DNA of 64,000 nt, taken from the NCBI RefSeq assembly GCF_012849095.1, contig NZ_CP051680.1, forward strand, positions 7,312,001 to 7,376,000, given 5' to 3'. The position numbers were made by a program, and so were the translations under genes. Shown one piece after another: positions 8,496-17,278 of this stretch (positions are counted from its first letter, which is position 1; every line of letters begins with the position of its first letter). Below the pieces are notes generated by a model. The model had not been told where the DNA came from. It ran no database searches and saw nothing but the letters and a program-made list of their open reading frames with translations. Origin of the DNA: Cohnella herbarum (GTDB lineage Bacteria > Bacillota > Bacilli > Paenibacillales > Paenibacillaceae).

Positions 8496-8498
8496 ACA

Positions 8499-9317
8499 AT
8501 GGGGGATTACCTTTTGGATACATCCAAAAAATATACCGTACCTGCACTAGAGAAGGCTCTTGCCATTATCGAGACGCTCGCCGATCAAGAAGTGCCGATG
8601 GGCGTGTCGGAATTGTGCAAGAAAGTAAACGTCCCTAAGACCAGCGCCTTCTTTATTTTGAACACGTTGGAGCAGAATCAATACATTACCAAGAGCGAGG
8701 ACGGCAAGTATTTGCTAGGCAATCGTTTCGTTAACTTGGGACAGAGCATCCTGAACCGCATCGATATTCGCCAGCACGCCAAGCCGTTCATGGAAGAATT
8801 ATGCCGCGAGACGGGTTTTACCGTTCATTTGGCGATATTGGATCAAGGAGAAGCCGTCTATATCGAGAAGGTGGAGAACCAGGCATTCGTCAAGTTTTCC
8901 ACCTATATCGGCCAACGGTGGCCGCTTCATGTTTCCGGCGTAGGCAAAGCCCTTGCCAGTCAATTGACCGACGAAGAGCTGGAGCAGATCGTCGAACGGG
9001 TCGGCTTGTCGGCGAAGACGGATAATACCGTGACGTCTTTGAAGGAATTCAAGGCGGTGTTAAGCGCCGCTCGCAAGCAAGGTTACGCGATCGAAGACGA
9101 AGAAGGGGAAGTCGGCATCCGTTGCATCGGTTCGTCGGTCTTCGGCCATGACGGCAAGCAGAAGGCCGCCATCAGCATTACCGCGCTTAGAAGCGAATTG
9201 CCCGTTCAGGAAATTCCGGTCATCGGGGATAAAGTAAGACGCATCGCGCTCAGAATTTCCGCGCATCTCGGTTACCGCCTTCCGGCTTCGCCCGGTGAGG
9301 CAAGCAACGCGAAATAG
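8499..9317 (+). CDS. IclR-family transcriptional regulator
   Basis: This 272-residue protein has an N-terminal winged helix-turn-helix (ALAIIETLADQEVPMGVSELCKKVNVPKTSAFF region, residues 12-60) and a C-terminal IclR effector-binding domain (FTVHLAILDQGEAVYIEKVE, SGVGKALASQLTDEE, EDEEGEVGIRCIGSSVF). ATG 8499 begins the conserved part; a TTG at 8469 would add 10 residues but has no ribosome binding site either. It is divergent from the sugar importer operon and shares a matched operator sequence with it. It therefore most likely represses that operon and itself until a metabolite binds. Confidence 0.9.
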   Translation: MGDYLLDTSKKYTVPALEKALAIIETLADQEVPMGVSELCKKVNVPKTSAFFILNTLEQNQYITKSEDGKYLLGNRFVNLGQSILNRIDIRQHAKPFMEELCRETGFTVHLAILDQGEAVYIEKVENQAFVKFSTYIGQRWPLHVSGVGKALASQLTDEELEQIVERVGLSAKTDNTVTSLKEFKAVLSAARKQGYAIEDEEGEVGIRCIGSSVFGHDGKQKAAISITALRSELPVQEIPVIGDKVRRIALRISAHLGYRLPASPGEASNAK

Positions 9318-9350
9318 CGGCGCGATTAGGACAATTGCAGACAGCTAATT

Positions 9351-9707
9351 CGGCCCAGTAACGGTGCTGAACGCCGCTATTTCGCTCGGGGAGTCGATTT
9401 TCGACTCAATAACGGTGCTGAGCACCGCTATTCCGCTCGGGGAGTCGGCTTTCGGCCCAGTAACGGTGCTGAGCACCGTTATTTCGCTTGGTGAGTCGGT
9501 TATCGGCCCAATAGCGGTGCTGAGCACCGTTATTTCGCTTGGTGTGTCGATTTTCGACTCAATAACGGTGCTGAACGCCGCTATTTCGCTCGTGGAGTCG
9601 ATTTTCGACTCAATAACGGTGCTGAGCACCGCTATTCCGCTCGGGGAGTCGGCTTTCGGCCCAGTAACGGTGCTGAACACCGCTATTTCGCTCTCGGAGT
9701 CGGTTTC
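9351..9707. repeat. Array A: seven tandem 51-bp hairpin units
   Basis: The motif ACGGTGCTGA recurs with its C at 9362, 9413, 9464, 9515, 9566, 9617 and 9668, exactly 51 bp apart each time. The core AACGGTGC-TGA-GCACCGTT is a perfect palindrome in several units, and a second hairpin GAGTCGA-TTT-TCGACTC occurs in others. Units differ by scattered substitutions. Because 51 is divisible by 3, reading frames stay open on both strands, but no ribosome binding site or protein-like composition supports coding. It lies between the end of iclR and the thrS promoter. Confidence 0.9.
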
Positions 9708-9744
9708 CAGCTGCGATAGTTCCTAGCGCGCGGTGAGGGAACAC

Positions 9745-9773
9745 TTGACCCCTCGCTATTCGGGGCATATAAT
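9745..9773 (+). promoter_or_regulatory. Sigma-A promoter of thrS T-box transcript
   Basis: TTGACC (9745-9750), 17-bp spacer, TATAAT (9768-9773). The T-box leader begins just downstream. Confidence 0.8.
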
Positions 9774-9779
9774 AAAAAA

Positions 9780-10077
9780 CAATTTAATCCTTCAGGCCGT
9801 GACCAAAGACACGATTGCCTTCTAGGGCTGTACAGAGAAAGGGGCGCAAGCTGAGAGCCTCTACAGCGACCGGAAGGCGGTTACCCCTTTGCAGCCGCGA
9901 CGTTGAACCCGGGAATGCGATCTCTCCCGGCGGTAATCGTCGCCGTTTTATCCCCGTTACCGGATACCGAATAAGGATTTGTCGAGACGGCGCATGTGGG
10001 CCGGACGGCAAATCGAATGAGGGTGGAACCACGAGCTGAACGCACTCGTCCCTTTGTGGGGAGAGGCGTTTTTTTGC
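9780..10077 (+). ncRNA. T-box leader (tRNA-Thr sensing) with terminator
   Basis: The leader holds a structured Stem I region with the k-turn-like CAGAGAAAGGGG segment pairing to CCCCTTTG, and the 14-nt T-box core GGGTGGAACCACG at 10021-10033. A terminator follows at 10039-10077, pairing AACGCACTC..CCC with GGGGAGAGGCGTT and ending in seven T. The ACC triplet at 9883-9885, on the 3' side of the specifier loop, is the likely threonine specifier and agrees with the downstream gene. In this established mechanism uncharged tRNA-Thr stabilises an antiterminator and permits thrS transcription. Confidence 0.88.
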
Positions 10078-10107
10078 GTTCAGAAAAATCAAGGGAGGAT
10101 TTGCATC

Positions 10108-11967
10108 GTGGATATCCAGGTGAAGTTAGCGGACGGCAAAGTAAGGGAGTTTCGTCAAGGGACGACGATCGCGCAAGTGGCGGAGGCTATAAGTCCGGGA
10201 CTGCGGAAAAACGCGGTCGCGGGTAGAATTAACGGGATCGCCGCGGACTTGAACAGACCGATCGAAGAGGATGGCCAAGTCGAGATCATTACGTTGGACG
10301 GCAAAGACGGACTAGAGGTATACCGGCATAGCGCCGCTCACTTAATGGCTCAGGCGATCAAGCGGATTTACGGCAATCAAGCGGTTAAGCTCGGGATAGG
10401 TCCGGTCATCGAGGATGGATTCTATTATGACATCGATATCGAGAAACCTCTGTCGATCGACGATCTGGCGGCCATCGAGAACGAGATGGGGAAAATCGCG
10501 AAAGAAGATTTGCCGATCGTTCGTCGCGTCGTAAGCCGGGCGGAAGCTCTGGCGATTTTCGGAGAGCTCGAAGATCCGTATAAGTTAGAGTTGATTCGGG
10601 ATTTGCCGGAAGAAGCGGCCATCACGATCTACGATCAAGGGGAGTTTTTCGATCTGTGCCGGGGACCGCATCTTCCTTCCACGGGCCGGATCAAGGCATT
10701 TAAGCTGCTTAGCGTAGCCGGTGCCTATTGGCGCGGGGACTCGGACAACAAGATGCTGCAACGGATTTACGGTACGGCTTTTCCTAAGCAGGCCCAATTG
10801 GAAGAGCATCTGCACCTCCTCGAGGAAGCGAAGAAACGCGATCATCGCAAGCTCGGCAAGGAATTGGAGCTGTTCATGTTCTCCGAAGAAGCGCCCGGCA
10901 TGCCGTTCTATCTTCCGAAGGGGATGACCATTCGCACGGAGTTGGAGAACTTCTCGCGCGAGATGCAAGGTTACCACGGCTATGACGAGGTTCGCACGCC
11001 GCTCATGATGAACAACCGGATCTGGGAACAGTCCGGGCATTGGGATCATTACAAAGAAAATATGTATTTTACGAAAGTGGACGACACGACGTTCGCGCTA
11101 AAGCCGATGAACTGTCCGGGTCACATGATTATATATAAAAACAGCTTACGCTCCTATCGGGAGCTGCCTATCCGCTTGTCGGAGTTCGGCCAGGTGCACC
11201 GTCACGAATACTCCGGAGCGTTGAGCGGCATGATGCGGGTTCGGACGTTCTGCCAGGACGACGCGCATATTTTCGCCAGACCGGATCAGATCGAAGAGGA
11301 AGTCGGACGCGCCATCGCCCTGATCGATCGCATGTACCAGGTGTTCGGTTTCGAATACCGGATCGAATTGTCTACGCGACCGGATGATTTCATGGGCTCC
11401 GAGGAGTTATGGGACCGGGCGGAGAAGGCATTGCAGAACGTGTTGGATACGATGGGAATCGAGTATCGGATCAATCCGGGCGACGGGGCGTTCTACGGTC
11501 CGAAGATCGATTTCCATATTCTCGACGCGCTTAAGCGCAGTTGGCAGTGCGGAACGGTTCAGTTGGATTTCCAGATGCCGGAAAAATTCGATCTTGTCTA
11601 TATCGGCGAGGACAACCAGAAGCACCGTCCGGTCGTCATTCATCGCGCGATATTCGGTTCGATCGATCGTTTCATGGGAATTTTGACCGAACATTACAGC
11701 GGCGCCTTCCCGCTCTGGCTGGCGCCGGTTCAGGCGAAGCTGCTCCCCGTCTCGGACAACTATTTGTCCTATGCGCTGGAAGCGAAGCGAATTCTGGCCG
11801 AGGCGGGAATCCGGGCGGAAGTCGATATTCGCAACGAGAAGCTCGGCTATAAGATTCGCGTGGCGCAACTGGAGAAGATTCCTTATATGCTCGTGATCGG
11901 CGAGAACGAGAAAAACGCGAATACGGCATCCGTCCGTAAGCGGGGGAAGGAGATCTCGGTCAAATAA
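10108..11967 (+). CDS. thrS: Threonyl-tRNA synthetase with a C-terminal frameshift
   Basis: This 619-residue protein charges tRNA-Thr. It has an N-terminal TGS domain (1-60), an editing/SAD domain with HSAAH near 72 and DLCRGPH near 188, the class II catalytic core (GQVHRHEYSGALSGMMRVRT and QDDAHIF), and the start of the anticodon-binding domain. GTG 10108 has an AAGGGAGG site 9 bp upstream. The frame stops at 11967 after KRGKEISVK. One more G in the G5 tract at 11942-11946 would give RKRGEGDLGQ and continue to a stop at 12018-12020, a 637-residue protein with a normal thrS ending. So this is a sequencing error or a genuine truncation of the last 20 or so residues. Expression is controlled by the T-box upstream. 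Confidence 0.93.
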   Translation: MDIQVKLADGKVREFRQGTTIAQVAEAISPGLRKNAVAGRINGIAADLNRPIEEDGQVEIITLDGKDGLEVYRHSAAHLMAQAIKRIYGNQAVKLGIGPVIEDGFYYDIDIEKPLSIDDLAAIENEMGKIAKEDLPIVRRVVSRAEALAIFGELEDPYKLELIRDLPEEAAITIYDQGEFFDLCRGPHLPSTGRIKAFKLLSVAGAYWRGDSDNKMLQRIYGTAFPKQAQLEEHLHLLEEAKKRDHRKLGKELELFMFSEEAPGMPFYLPKGMTIRTELENFSREMQGYHGYDEVRTPLMMNNRIWEQSGHWDHYKENMYFTKVDDTTFALKPMNCPGHMIIYKNSLRSYRELPIRLSEFGQVHRHEYSGALSGMMRVRTFCQDDAHIFARPDQIEEEVGRAIALIDRMYQVFGFEYRIELSTRPDDFMGSEELWDRAEKALQNVLDTMGIEYRINPGDGAFYGPKIDFHILDALKRSWQCGTVQLDFQMPEKFDLVYIGEDNQKHRPVVIHRAIFGSIDRFMGILTEHYSGAFPLWLAPVQAKLLPVSDNYLSYALEAKRILAEAGIRAEVDIRNEKLGYKIRVAQLEKIPYMLVIGENEKNANTASVRKRGKEISVK

Positions 11968-12162
11968 GCGTTCGGGAGATCGCCGACCGTATCGTGGAGG
12001 AAATCCGCGCGAAGCAATAAATAAAGGCGGGACAGCGCGATTCGCCGACCAGAAAATATCGCATGTTCCGCCCCGAAAAAAATGAATTCCCTCCTTCCTC
12101 GTTTGCTGATAAAGTGGAGGTGCGCCTGCCTTCGAAAGCGTTCGCGCCGATTCCAGAGATTC

Positions 12163-12198
12163 GCCTCCTTCGGACTTCGTCCGCAAGAGGCTTTTCTT
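12163..12198 (+). terminator. Rho-independent terminator downstream of thrS
   Basis: The hairpin GCCTCCTTCGGAC-TTC-GTCCGCAAGAGGC is followed by TTTTCTT. The stem has two mismatches. It lies 143 bp after the frame-restored thrS stop. Confidence 0.65.
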
Positions 12199-12287
12199 CC
12201 TTATAGAGGTTGTTCAAAAAGTCATTTTTTGATCACGAAGTGAAGCAAGAAGCGGGTTCGACATCGAATCTTGGGAAGGGGCTCCTT

Positions 12288-14078
12288 ATGATCTACTCGC
12301 TTAGAACCCGATTGTCCGCCACTTTTATCGTCGTTTTTATCGTTCCTTTTATTACGATGGTCGCCGTCTTTACGCAAGTGTCCAACTCGGTGATCGGGAC
12401 GTCCATCGAAGAATCCACCTCGCAGACGATGGATCAGTACGCCGCGTTCGTTAACACGCTAACGACCTCTGTCGAAGACGTCGCGAATCAGGTGCTAAGC
12501 AACGAAGTGACCCAGCAGTGGATCGGCATGCAACTGGACAAGAGTCTTCCCCAGGAAAAAAGGATCGCGGCGGACAACGAGATTCGCAAGTTTTTGTCCT
12601 CTATCGCGCTAAACCACTCTTCGATATCCTCCATTACTTTGTTTAACGAGAACGGGACCGCCGTCGGCATCCGCGATCAAGTGTTTAACGATCCTTCTTT
12701 TCTAAATAGCGATTGGTACAAAACCTTCGAACGAGAGGAAGTCCGCTGGGTTCCCGCGCATATCGACCTATACCAGCCAAACTATCTGAAGAAGGAAAGC
12801 ATGAACAGCCTCATCTACAATCTCGTGCAATTAAGCTCCTTTCGCAAGATCGGCGTATTGAAGCTGAACGTGAGAACGTCGCAAATCCAAACCTCCTTGG
12901 ACAAGATCAAATTCGGCGAAACGGGCCGCGTTTACTTGGTGGATATGGACGGAAACCCGGTGCTGCAGCAACAGATCGAGAACGGAATGGCGGGTTTCCG
13001 CGCCGAGATGCCGCAAATCAGAACGGACAAACACTCCGGAGGGAAGCTAACGATCGCGCACGAAGGAGAAAATCATCGGGTTCTGTATCGGAAAATCAAG
13101 AGCGCGAACTGGATGCTCGTAGGAGAAGTCAAGGAATACGAGCTGTTCGAGAAAATGAAGCGGGTTCAGCAGACGATGATGGTCGTTGGGGCGCTGCTGT
13201 TGTTACTCACGATAGCGGCTGCGTTCTGGTTCTCGTCCGGAATCGCGAGACCCCTTACGCGGCTGGCGAGTTCGATGCGACTCGTGGAACGAGGGGATTT
13301 CAGCCGCGAAGAAGACGAGTCGCTCGCGCGGATGCCGCTCCCCCGGAACGAGGTCGGTTACGTCGTTAAAGTATTCCGCAATATGGTCACGAGGCTGCGA
13401 TTTCTGATCGAAACCGAGTTCCAAGCCAACATGAGACGCAAGGACGCGGAATATAAGGCGCTGCTTATGCAGATTAATCCCCATTTTCTATATAACACGC
13501 TCGAGGCGATCGGCAGCTTATCCGTGCAGCAACGAAGCGAAGAAGTGATCGACGTCACCGAATGGCTCGGTCAGATGCTGAGGTATTCCTTGCGCGTGGA
13601 TAGCGATCTCGTGAAATTAAGGGAAGAGATGCAATATATCCGTTATTACGTGTCCATCATGAAGATTCGTTTCGGAGACCGGTTCAGCATCGATATACAG
13701 GATAGTCCCGAATTGGGAGACGTGCCGATTGTGAAGTTTATTTTGCAGCCGCTCGTCGAGAACGCGATTAAATTCAGCCAAGAGAATCCGTCGGGCGCCC
13801 ATGTGGAGCTATCGACCCGTCGGGTGAACGATACTCTCGAAATCCGAGTGTCCGACAACGGCACGGGGATGTCGACGGAGTTAATAGAAGAGCTGCGGGA
13901 AGAGATGTCCCGGGATCAAATAACGGACGTTCTAAGCGCGCATGGCCGAAGGATCGGCTTAAGGAACGTTCTCGCCAGATGCTGTCTGCATTACGGACCT
14001 AGCTTTAGTTTCCGCATAGATTCCGCGCCGAACGCGGGCACCCATATCATTTTTCGATTGCCCCTGAAGGAGGTCTAA
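12288..14078 (+). CDS. YesM-type sensor histidine kinase
   Basis: This 596-residue membrane kinase has an N-terminal membrane helix (about 10-30), an extracellular sensing domain of about 250 residues, a second helix (VVGALLLLLTIAAAFWF, near 285) and a HAMP linker. The His_kinase domain carries QINPHFLYNTLEA, with the phospho-acceptor His near residue 405, and the ATPase domain shows NAIKFS and the DNGTGM box. The frame is open 26 codons further upstream, but ATG 12288 has a GGAAGGGG site and begins directly before the membrane helix. The response-regulator gene follows 3 bp later and an importer after that. In related systems such kinases sense sugars outside the cell and induce the adjacent importer. 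Confidence 0.92.
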   Translation: MIYSLRTRLSATFIVVFIVPFITMVAVFTQVSNSVIGTSIEESTSQTMDQYAAFVNTLTTSVEDVANQVLSNEVTQQWIGMQLDKSLPQEKRIAADNEIRKFLSSIALNHSSISSITLFNENGTAVGIRDQVFNDPSFLNSDWYKTFEREEVRWVPAHIDLYQPNYLKKESMNSLIYNLVQLSSFRKIGVLKLNVRTSQIQTSLDKIKFGETGRVYLVDMDGNPVLQQQIENGMAGFRAEMPQIRTDKHSGGKLTIAHEGENHRVLYRKIKSANWMLVGEVKEYELFEKMKRVQQTMMVVGALLLLLTIAAAFWFSSGIARPLTRLASSMRLVERGDFSREEDESLARMPLPRNEVGYVVKVFRNMVTRLRFLIETEFQANMRRKDAEYKALLMQINPHFLYNTLEAIGSLSVQQRSEEVIDVTEWLGQMLRYSLRVDSDLVKLREEMQYIRYYVSIMKIRFGDRFSIDIQDSPELGDVPIVKFILQPLVENAIKFSQENPSGAHVELSTRRVNDTLEIRVSDNGTGMSTELIEELREEMSRDQITDVLSAHGRRIGLRNVLARCCLHYGPSFSFRIDSAPNAGTHIIFRLPLKEV

Positions 14079-14081
14079 CCG

Positions 14082-15704
14082 ATGTATCGCGTGTTATTGG
14101 TGGATGACGAGATAGAAATTCGCAGCGGTCTCAAGCTGAAGATCGATTGGGCCGGGCATCGCTTCGAAGTAAGCGGAGAAGCGCAAGACGGCAGGGAAGC
14201 GTTGGCGCTGCTGGAGCAACATCGTTACGATCTTGTCCTGACGGATATTCGAATGCCGATCATGAGCGGCTTGGAGCTCTTGAAGCAATGCGCGGAAAAT
14301 TATCCTCGCGTGAAGGTCATCGTTCTATCCGGTTACGACGATTTTCATTTCGTGAAAGCCGCATTGCAATGCGGAGCGCGGGATTATTTATTGAAGCCGG
14401 TCGTTCGAAGCGAATTGACGAGTATTCTCGCTAAGCTAAGGGAGGAACTGGATTCGGAGAGAGAAGCGGAATCCCGGCACGATACGGTTCAACATCAATT
14501 ATCCGAGAGTCGGACGATTCTAAGGGAACAGCTCTTGATGGAATGGATCGGCAACGACGAAGAGGAGCGAGTACCGGAGCTTAAGAGAGAAGCGGGTAGG
14601 CTAGCGATGGATCCGTGGATGGAAGACGACTTGAATATGCAGTTCATTAACGTGGAATATCGCGTACCGGAAGGGAGATTCGAACAACATCCCGAAGGGG
14701 GCGGCTTGTTCCGGCTCGCTTTTCAATTGTTGTGCAGAGAGACGGCGCAGCAATTCGAATGGAAGGATTCGGTGTTTGCTTTCTACTATCGCGGTTATCC
14801 TCAGATGATGCATTTTCTCGTGTCCGCCCCCGATCTCGGGGAAGGAGAGCTGAGGAAGGAAGCGCTCGGTAAACAAATTCAATCGCATATCCATCGTTAT
14901 CTCCGAGTCGAAGCCGTAGTCGGGATAGGCGAACCTTTCCTAGGAGCTTCTTCCATCCGTCAAGGTTTCCTGTCGGCGATGCTCGCGTGGAGCCAGAGCC
15001 AATCCGGGGTCGTCTCCCAGATCGTATCGTCCGAGCCGTCCCCGGAAACGTTCGCGGAAATATTCCCCGATGTGGAGAAAAGGCTCTCGCTTGCCCTGGA
15101 GAACGCCGATCTCGAATCGTTCTCGGGCACGGTCGAGGCTGTCGTTCTGGCGGGCCGATATCCGCTTCAAGGCGTCGCGTCCTTCGTGCTCCGCGTCATT
15201 CTGCTCTTGGATCAAGCCGCGCGCCGCCATCGACTGGTTATCCCCGAAACTCAGGAATGGATGTTCCCGGATACGGCATGGCATCAGCATCGGAACGGAG
15301 CGTCCGCGCTTCCCTACTTAACGGGAATCGCCTCGCAGGTTATCGAGGGGATCAGGAGCACGAGAGTATCGGGAGGCGTATCCGCGGTCGAAGCGATTCG
15401 GCGTTATATCGAGCAGTCTTATATGAACGAGTTGAGTTTGACGCTGCTTGCGGACCGGTTCCATCTGAACGCGACTTACTTATCGGAATTGTTCAAGAAG
15501 CAGACCGGGACTACGTTCAGCGATTATCTGACGCAGGTTCGGATCGGCAAGGCCGCGGAATTGCTTCGGGATCCGCAGATGCGGCTGTCCGATATCGCGG
15601 AGCTCGTCGGGTTCGCGAACGCGAGCTATTTAAGCAGCGTATTCAAGAAGCATTACGGCGTGAGCCCGAACGATTACCGCAATCATCCCGTAGCTCCCTC
15701 CTGA
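14082..15704 (+). CDS. YesN-type AraC-family response regulator
   Basis: This 540-residue protein has an N-terminal receiver domain (LLVDDEIEIRSGL at the start, phosphorylated Asp near residue 55 in LTDIRMP, LSGYDDF and KPV). A long middle region of unknown fold follows. The C-terminal AraC-type DNA-binding domain has two helix-turn-helix units (SLTLLADRFHLNATYLSELF and LSDIAELVGFANASYLSSVF, with the GVSPNDYR ending). A GAAGGAGG site precedes ATG 14082. It is the partner of the histidine kinase upstream and probably activates the importer genes starting 99 bp downstream. Confidence 0.93.
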   Translation: MYRVLLVDDEIEIRSGLKLKIDWAGHRFEVSGEAQDGREALALLEQHRYDLVLTDIRMPIMSGLELLKQCAENYPRVKVIVLSGYDDFHFVKAALQCGARDYLLKPVVRSELTSILAKLREELDSEREAESRHDTVQHQLSESRTILREQLLMEWIGNDEEERVPELKREAGRLAMDPWMEDDLNMQFINVEYRVPEGRFEQHPEGGGLFRLAFQLLCRETAQQFEWKDSVFAFYYRGYPQMMHFLVSAPDLGEGELRKEALGKQIQSHIHRYLRVEAVVGIGEPFLGASSIRQGFLSAMLAWSQSQSGVVSQIVSSEPSPETFAEIFPDVEKRLSLALENADLESFSGTVEAVVLAGRYPLQGVASFVLRVILLLDQAARRHRLVIPETQEWMFPDTAWHQHRNGASALPYLTGIASQVIEGIRSTRVSGGVSAVEAIRRYIEQSYMNELSLTLLADRFHLNATYLSELFKKQTGTTFSDYLTQVRIGKAAELLRDPQMRLSDIAELVGFANASYLSSVFKKHYGVSPNDYRNHPVAPS

Positions 15705-15803
15705 GAATTTTATATGCCAACATCCAAAGCGAGCGAATTCAAAGGCGTTCCCCCGGGTGCTAGCCTATAGAAGCAAACACATTAACCGAAGGGTGAGGGT
15801 CTT

Positions 15804-17174
15804 ATGAAAAAGAGTTTGTCGCTTCTGCTCATCACGGCATTGGCCGTTAGTTTGGCCGCTTGTTCCAACAATTCGAATTCCGATTCGGGGTCAAGTCCGA
15901 AAGCTAGCTCTTCGGGCGCATCGAGCGAGCCGTCGGAATCCGTCGCAGCATCTTCCGAATCGGAGGCCGAACCCGTTACGCTGACTTTCTGGAGACATGA
16001 CTACGCCCCGGAAGCCGAAGCGTTCAAGAAGTTGATCGCTTCTTTCGAAGAGAAGCACCCTAACATCAAAGTCGATTTCCAGATGATTCCGAACGACCAG
16101 TACGAAACGAAGATCCGTACCGCTTTGGCGGGCGGCAATCCTCCCGACATCATGGCGCTGGATGCTCCGACCTTAGCCTCTTACGCGAATTCGGGAGCGA
16201 TCATTCCGCTCGACGATTATTTCGCCAAGGACGGCAACAAAGAAGATCTGCTTAAACCGGTTATCGAAGGCTTGACCTTCAACGGCAAGATGTATGCGGC
16301 TCCGAATAACGAAGGCACGATCGTAATGTTCTATAACAAGAAGATGTTCGAGGAGAAAGGAATCCCGCTTCCTTCCAAGAACGTGGACGAAGCTTGGACA
16401 TGGGATCAAGTGCTGGACGCGGCCAAAAAATTGAACGATCCCGCCAAAGGAATCTATGGCTGGAACCCGACTCCATGGGGCTTCGCGGGTCATGAAGGAG
16501 CTCCTTATTCCGAGATGGCGTTCTTGTGGCAAGCCGGTGCCGAGATCTTAAGTCCTGACGGCACGACGGCCAAAGGGTATCTGGATTCCCCCGAAGCGAA
16601 AAAAGCGATGACGTTCTGGAAGTCGCTCTTCAATACGGAGAAAGTATCTCCGAAGGAACTGCCGCAGGATGCGTTCTGGAACGGCAAAGTGGCGATTCAC
16701 GTAGACGGTCCGTTCGCCTTCTCCTATCAGGCGCAAAGCTTCCCGAACTTCAAGCTGGGCGTAGATTACGACGTGGCTCCGCTCTGGAAGGACAAGAACA
16801 TGATCGGGACGACGGGAAGCTGGGGAATGGCGATCACGTCCAAGTCCGAGCACCCGGACGAAGCTTGGGCGTTCGTGAATTGGGTAACGGGCGTCGAGGG
16901 ATCCAAAGTATGGTACGCGGAAACGAAAAACCTTCCGGCGCGCCAATCGACCTTCGATTCTTTCGCGGAACTGAAGGAATATCCAATGAACATTTACGCC
17001 GAACAGCTTTCCAAATACGGTCATCCCCGTCCGGTGACGCCGGCATATCCCGCCATCAGCGAAGCGATTCGCCTATTGTTCGAGGACGTCGGCCTGGGCA
17101 ACGCCGACGTGGATGAATCGTTAGCCAAAGCCGTCAAGAAAATCGAAGACGGTTTGGCGTTACAGAAGAAATAA
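15804..17174 (+). CDS. Sugar-binding lipoprotein of the second importer
   Basis: This 456-residue family 1 solute-binding protein has a lipoprotein signal with lipobox LAAC (modified Cys at residue 20) and a Ser/Glu-rich linker of about 40 residues. The segments LTFWRHDYAPEAEAFKKL, NPPDIMALDAPTLASYA and GSWGMAITSKSEHPDEAWAF are typical of CUT1 binding proteins. It opens the importer operon that follows the YesM/YesN pair. Two permeases and a large putative enzyme come after it. Confidence 0.92.
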   Translation: MKKSLSLLLITALAVSLAACSNNSNSDSGSSPKASSSGASSEPSESVAASSESEAEPVTLTFWRHDYAPEAEAFKKLIASFEEKHPNIKVDFQMIPNDQYETKIRTALAGGNPPDIMALDAPTLASYANSGAIIPLDDYFAKDGNKEDLLKPVIEGLTFNGKMYAAPNNEGTIVMFYNKKMFEEKGIPLPSKNVDEAWTWDQVLDAAKKLNDPAKGIYGWNPTPWGFAGHEGAPYSEMAFLWQAGAEILSPDGTTAKGYLDSPEAKKAMTFWKSLFNTEKVSPKELPQDAFWNGKVAIHVDGPFAFSYQAQSFPNFKLGVDYDVAPLWKDKNMIGTTGSWGMAITSKSEHPDEAWAFVNWVTGVEGSKVWYAETKNLPARQSTFDSFAELKEYPMNIYAEQLSKYGHPRPVTPAYPAISEAIRLLFEDVGLGNADVDESLAKAVKKIEDGLALQKK

Positions 17175-17278
17175 AAGAAGCAAGGCAATGGCAGGGGGAG
17201 TAGGGAATGCCAATTATCCTTACTCCCCTTTGCGATTTCATAAACCGGTATTCGAAAGGGTTAAAGGAGGGAATTCAG

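Larger units (their letters stand above)
8072..8498. promoter_or_regulatory. Divergent control region of the sugar operon and iclR
   Basis: This 427-bp stretch without genes holds two promoters facing away from each other, two copies of a 13-bp inverted repeat, and one degenerate cre-like site. It also has an inverted pair AACCTAAC / GTTAGGTT, about 8300 and 8380. The region is distinctly AT-rich compared with its neighbours. The individual sites are listed separately. Confidence 0.7.

Noticed and set aside
9345..9726. Open frames of about 110-120 codons on both strands through array A
   Set aside because: A stop-free 51-bp unit (17 codons) keeps any frame open; there is no ribosome binding site and the sequence variation preserves palindromes, not amino acids.
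12204..12287. Remnant of an insertion-sequence end (GAGGTTGTTCAAAAAGTC and a following TTCGACATCGAATCTT)
   Set aside because: It resembles terminal sequences I associate with IS elements of Paenibacillaceae, but there is no transposase, partner end or target duplication here; an ISfinder search would decide.
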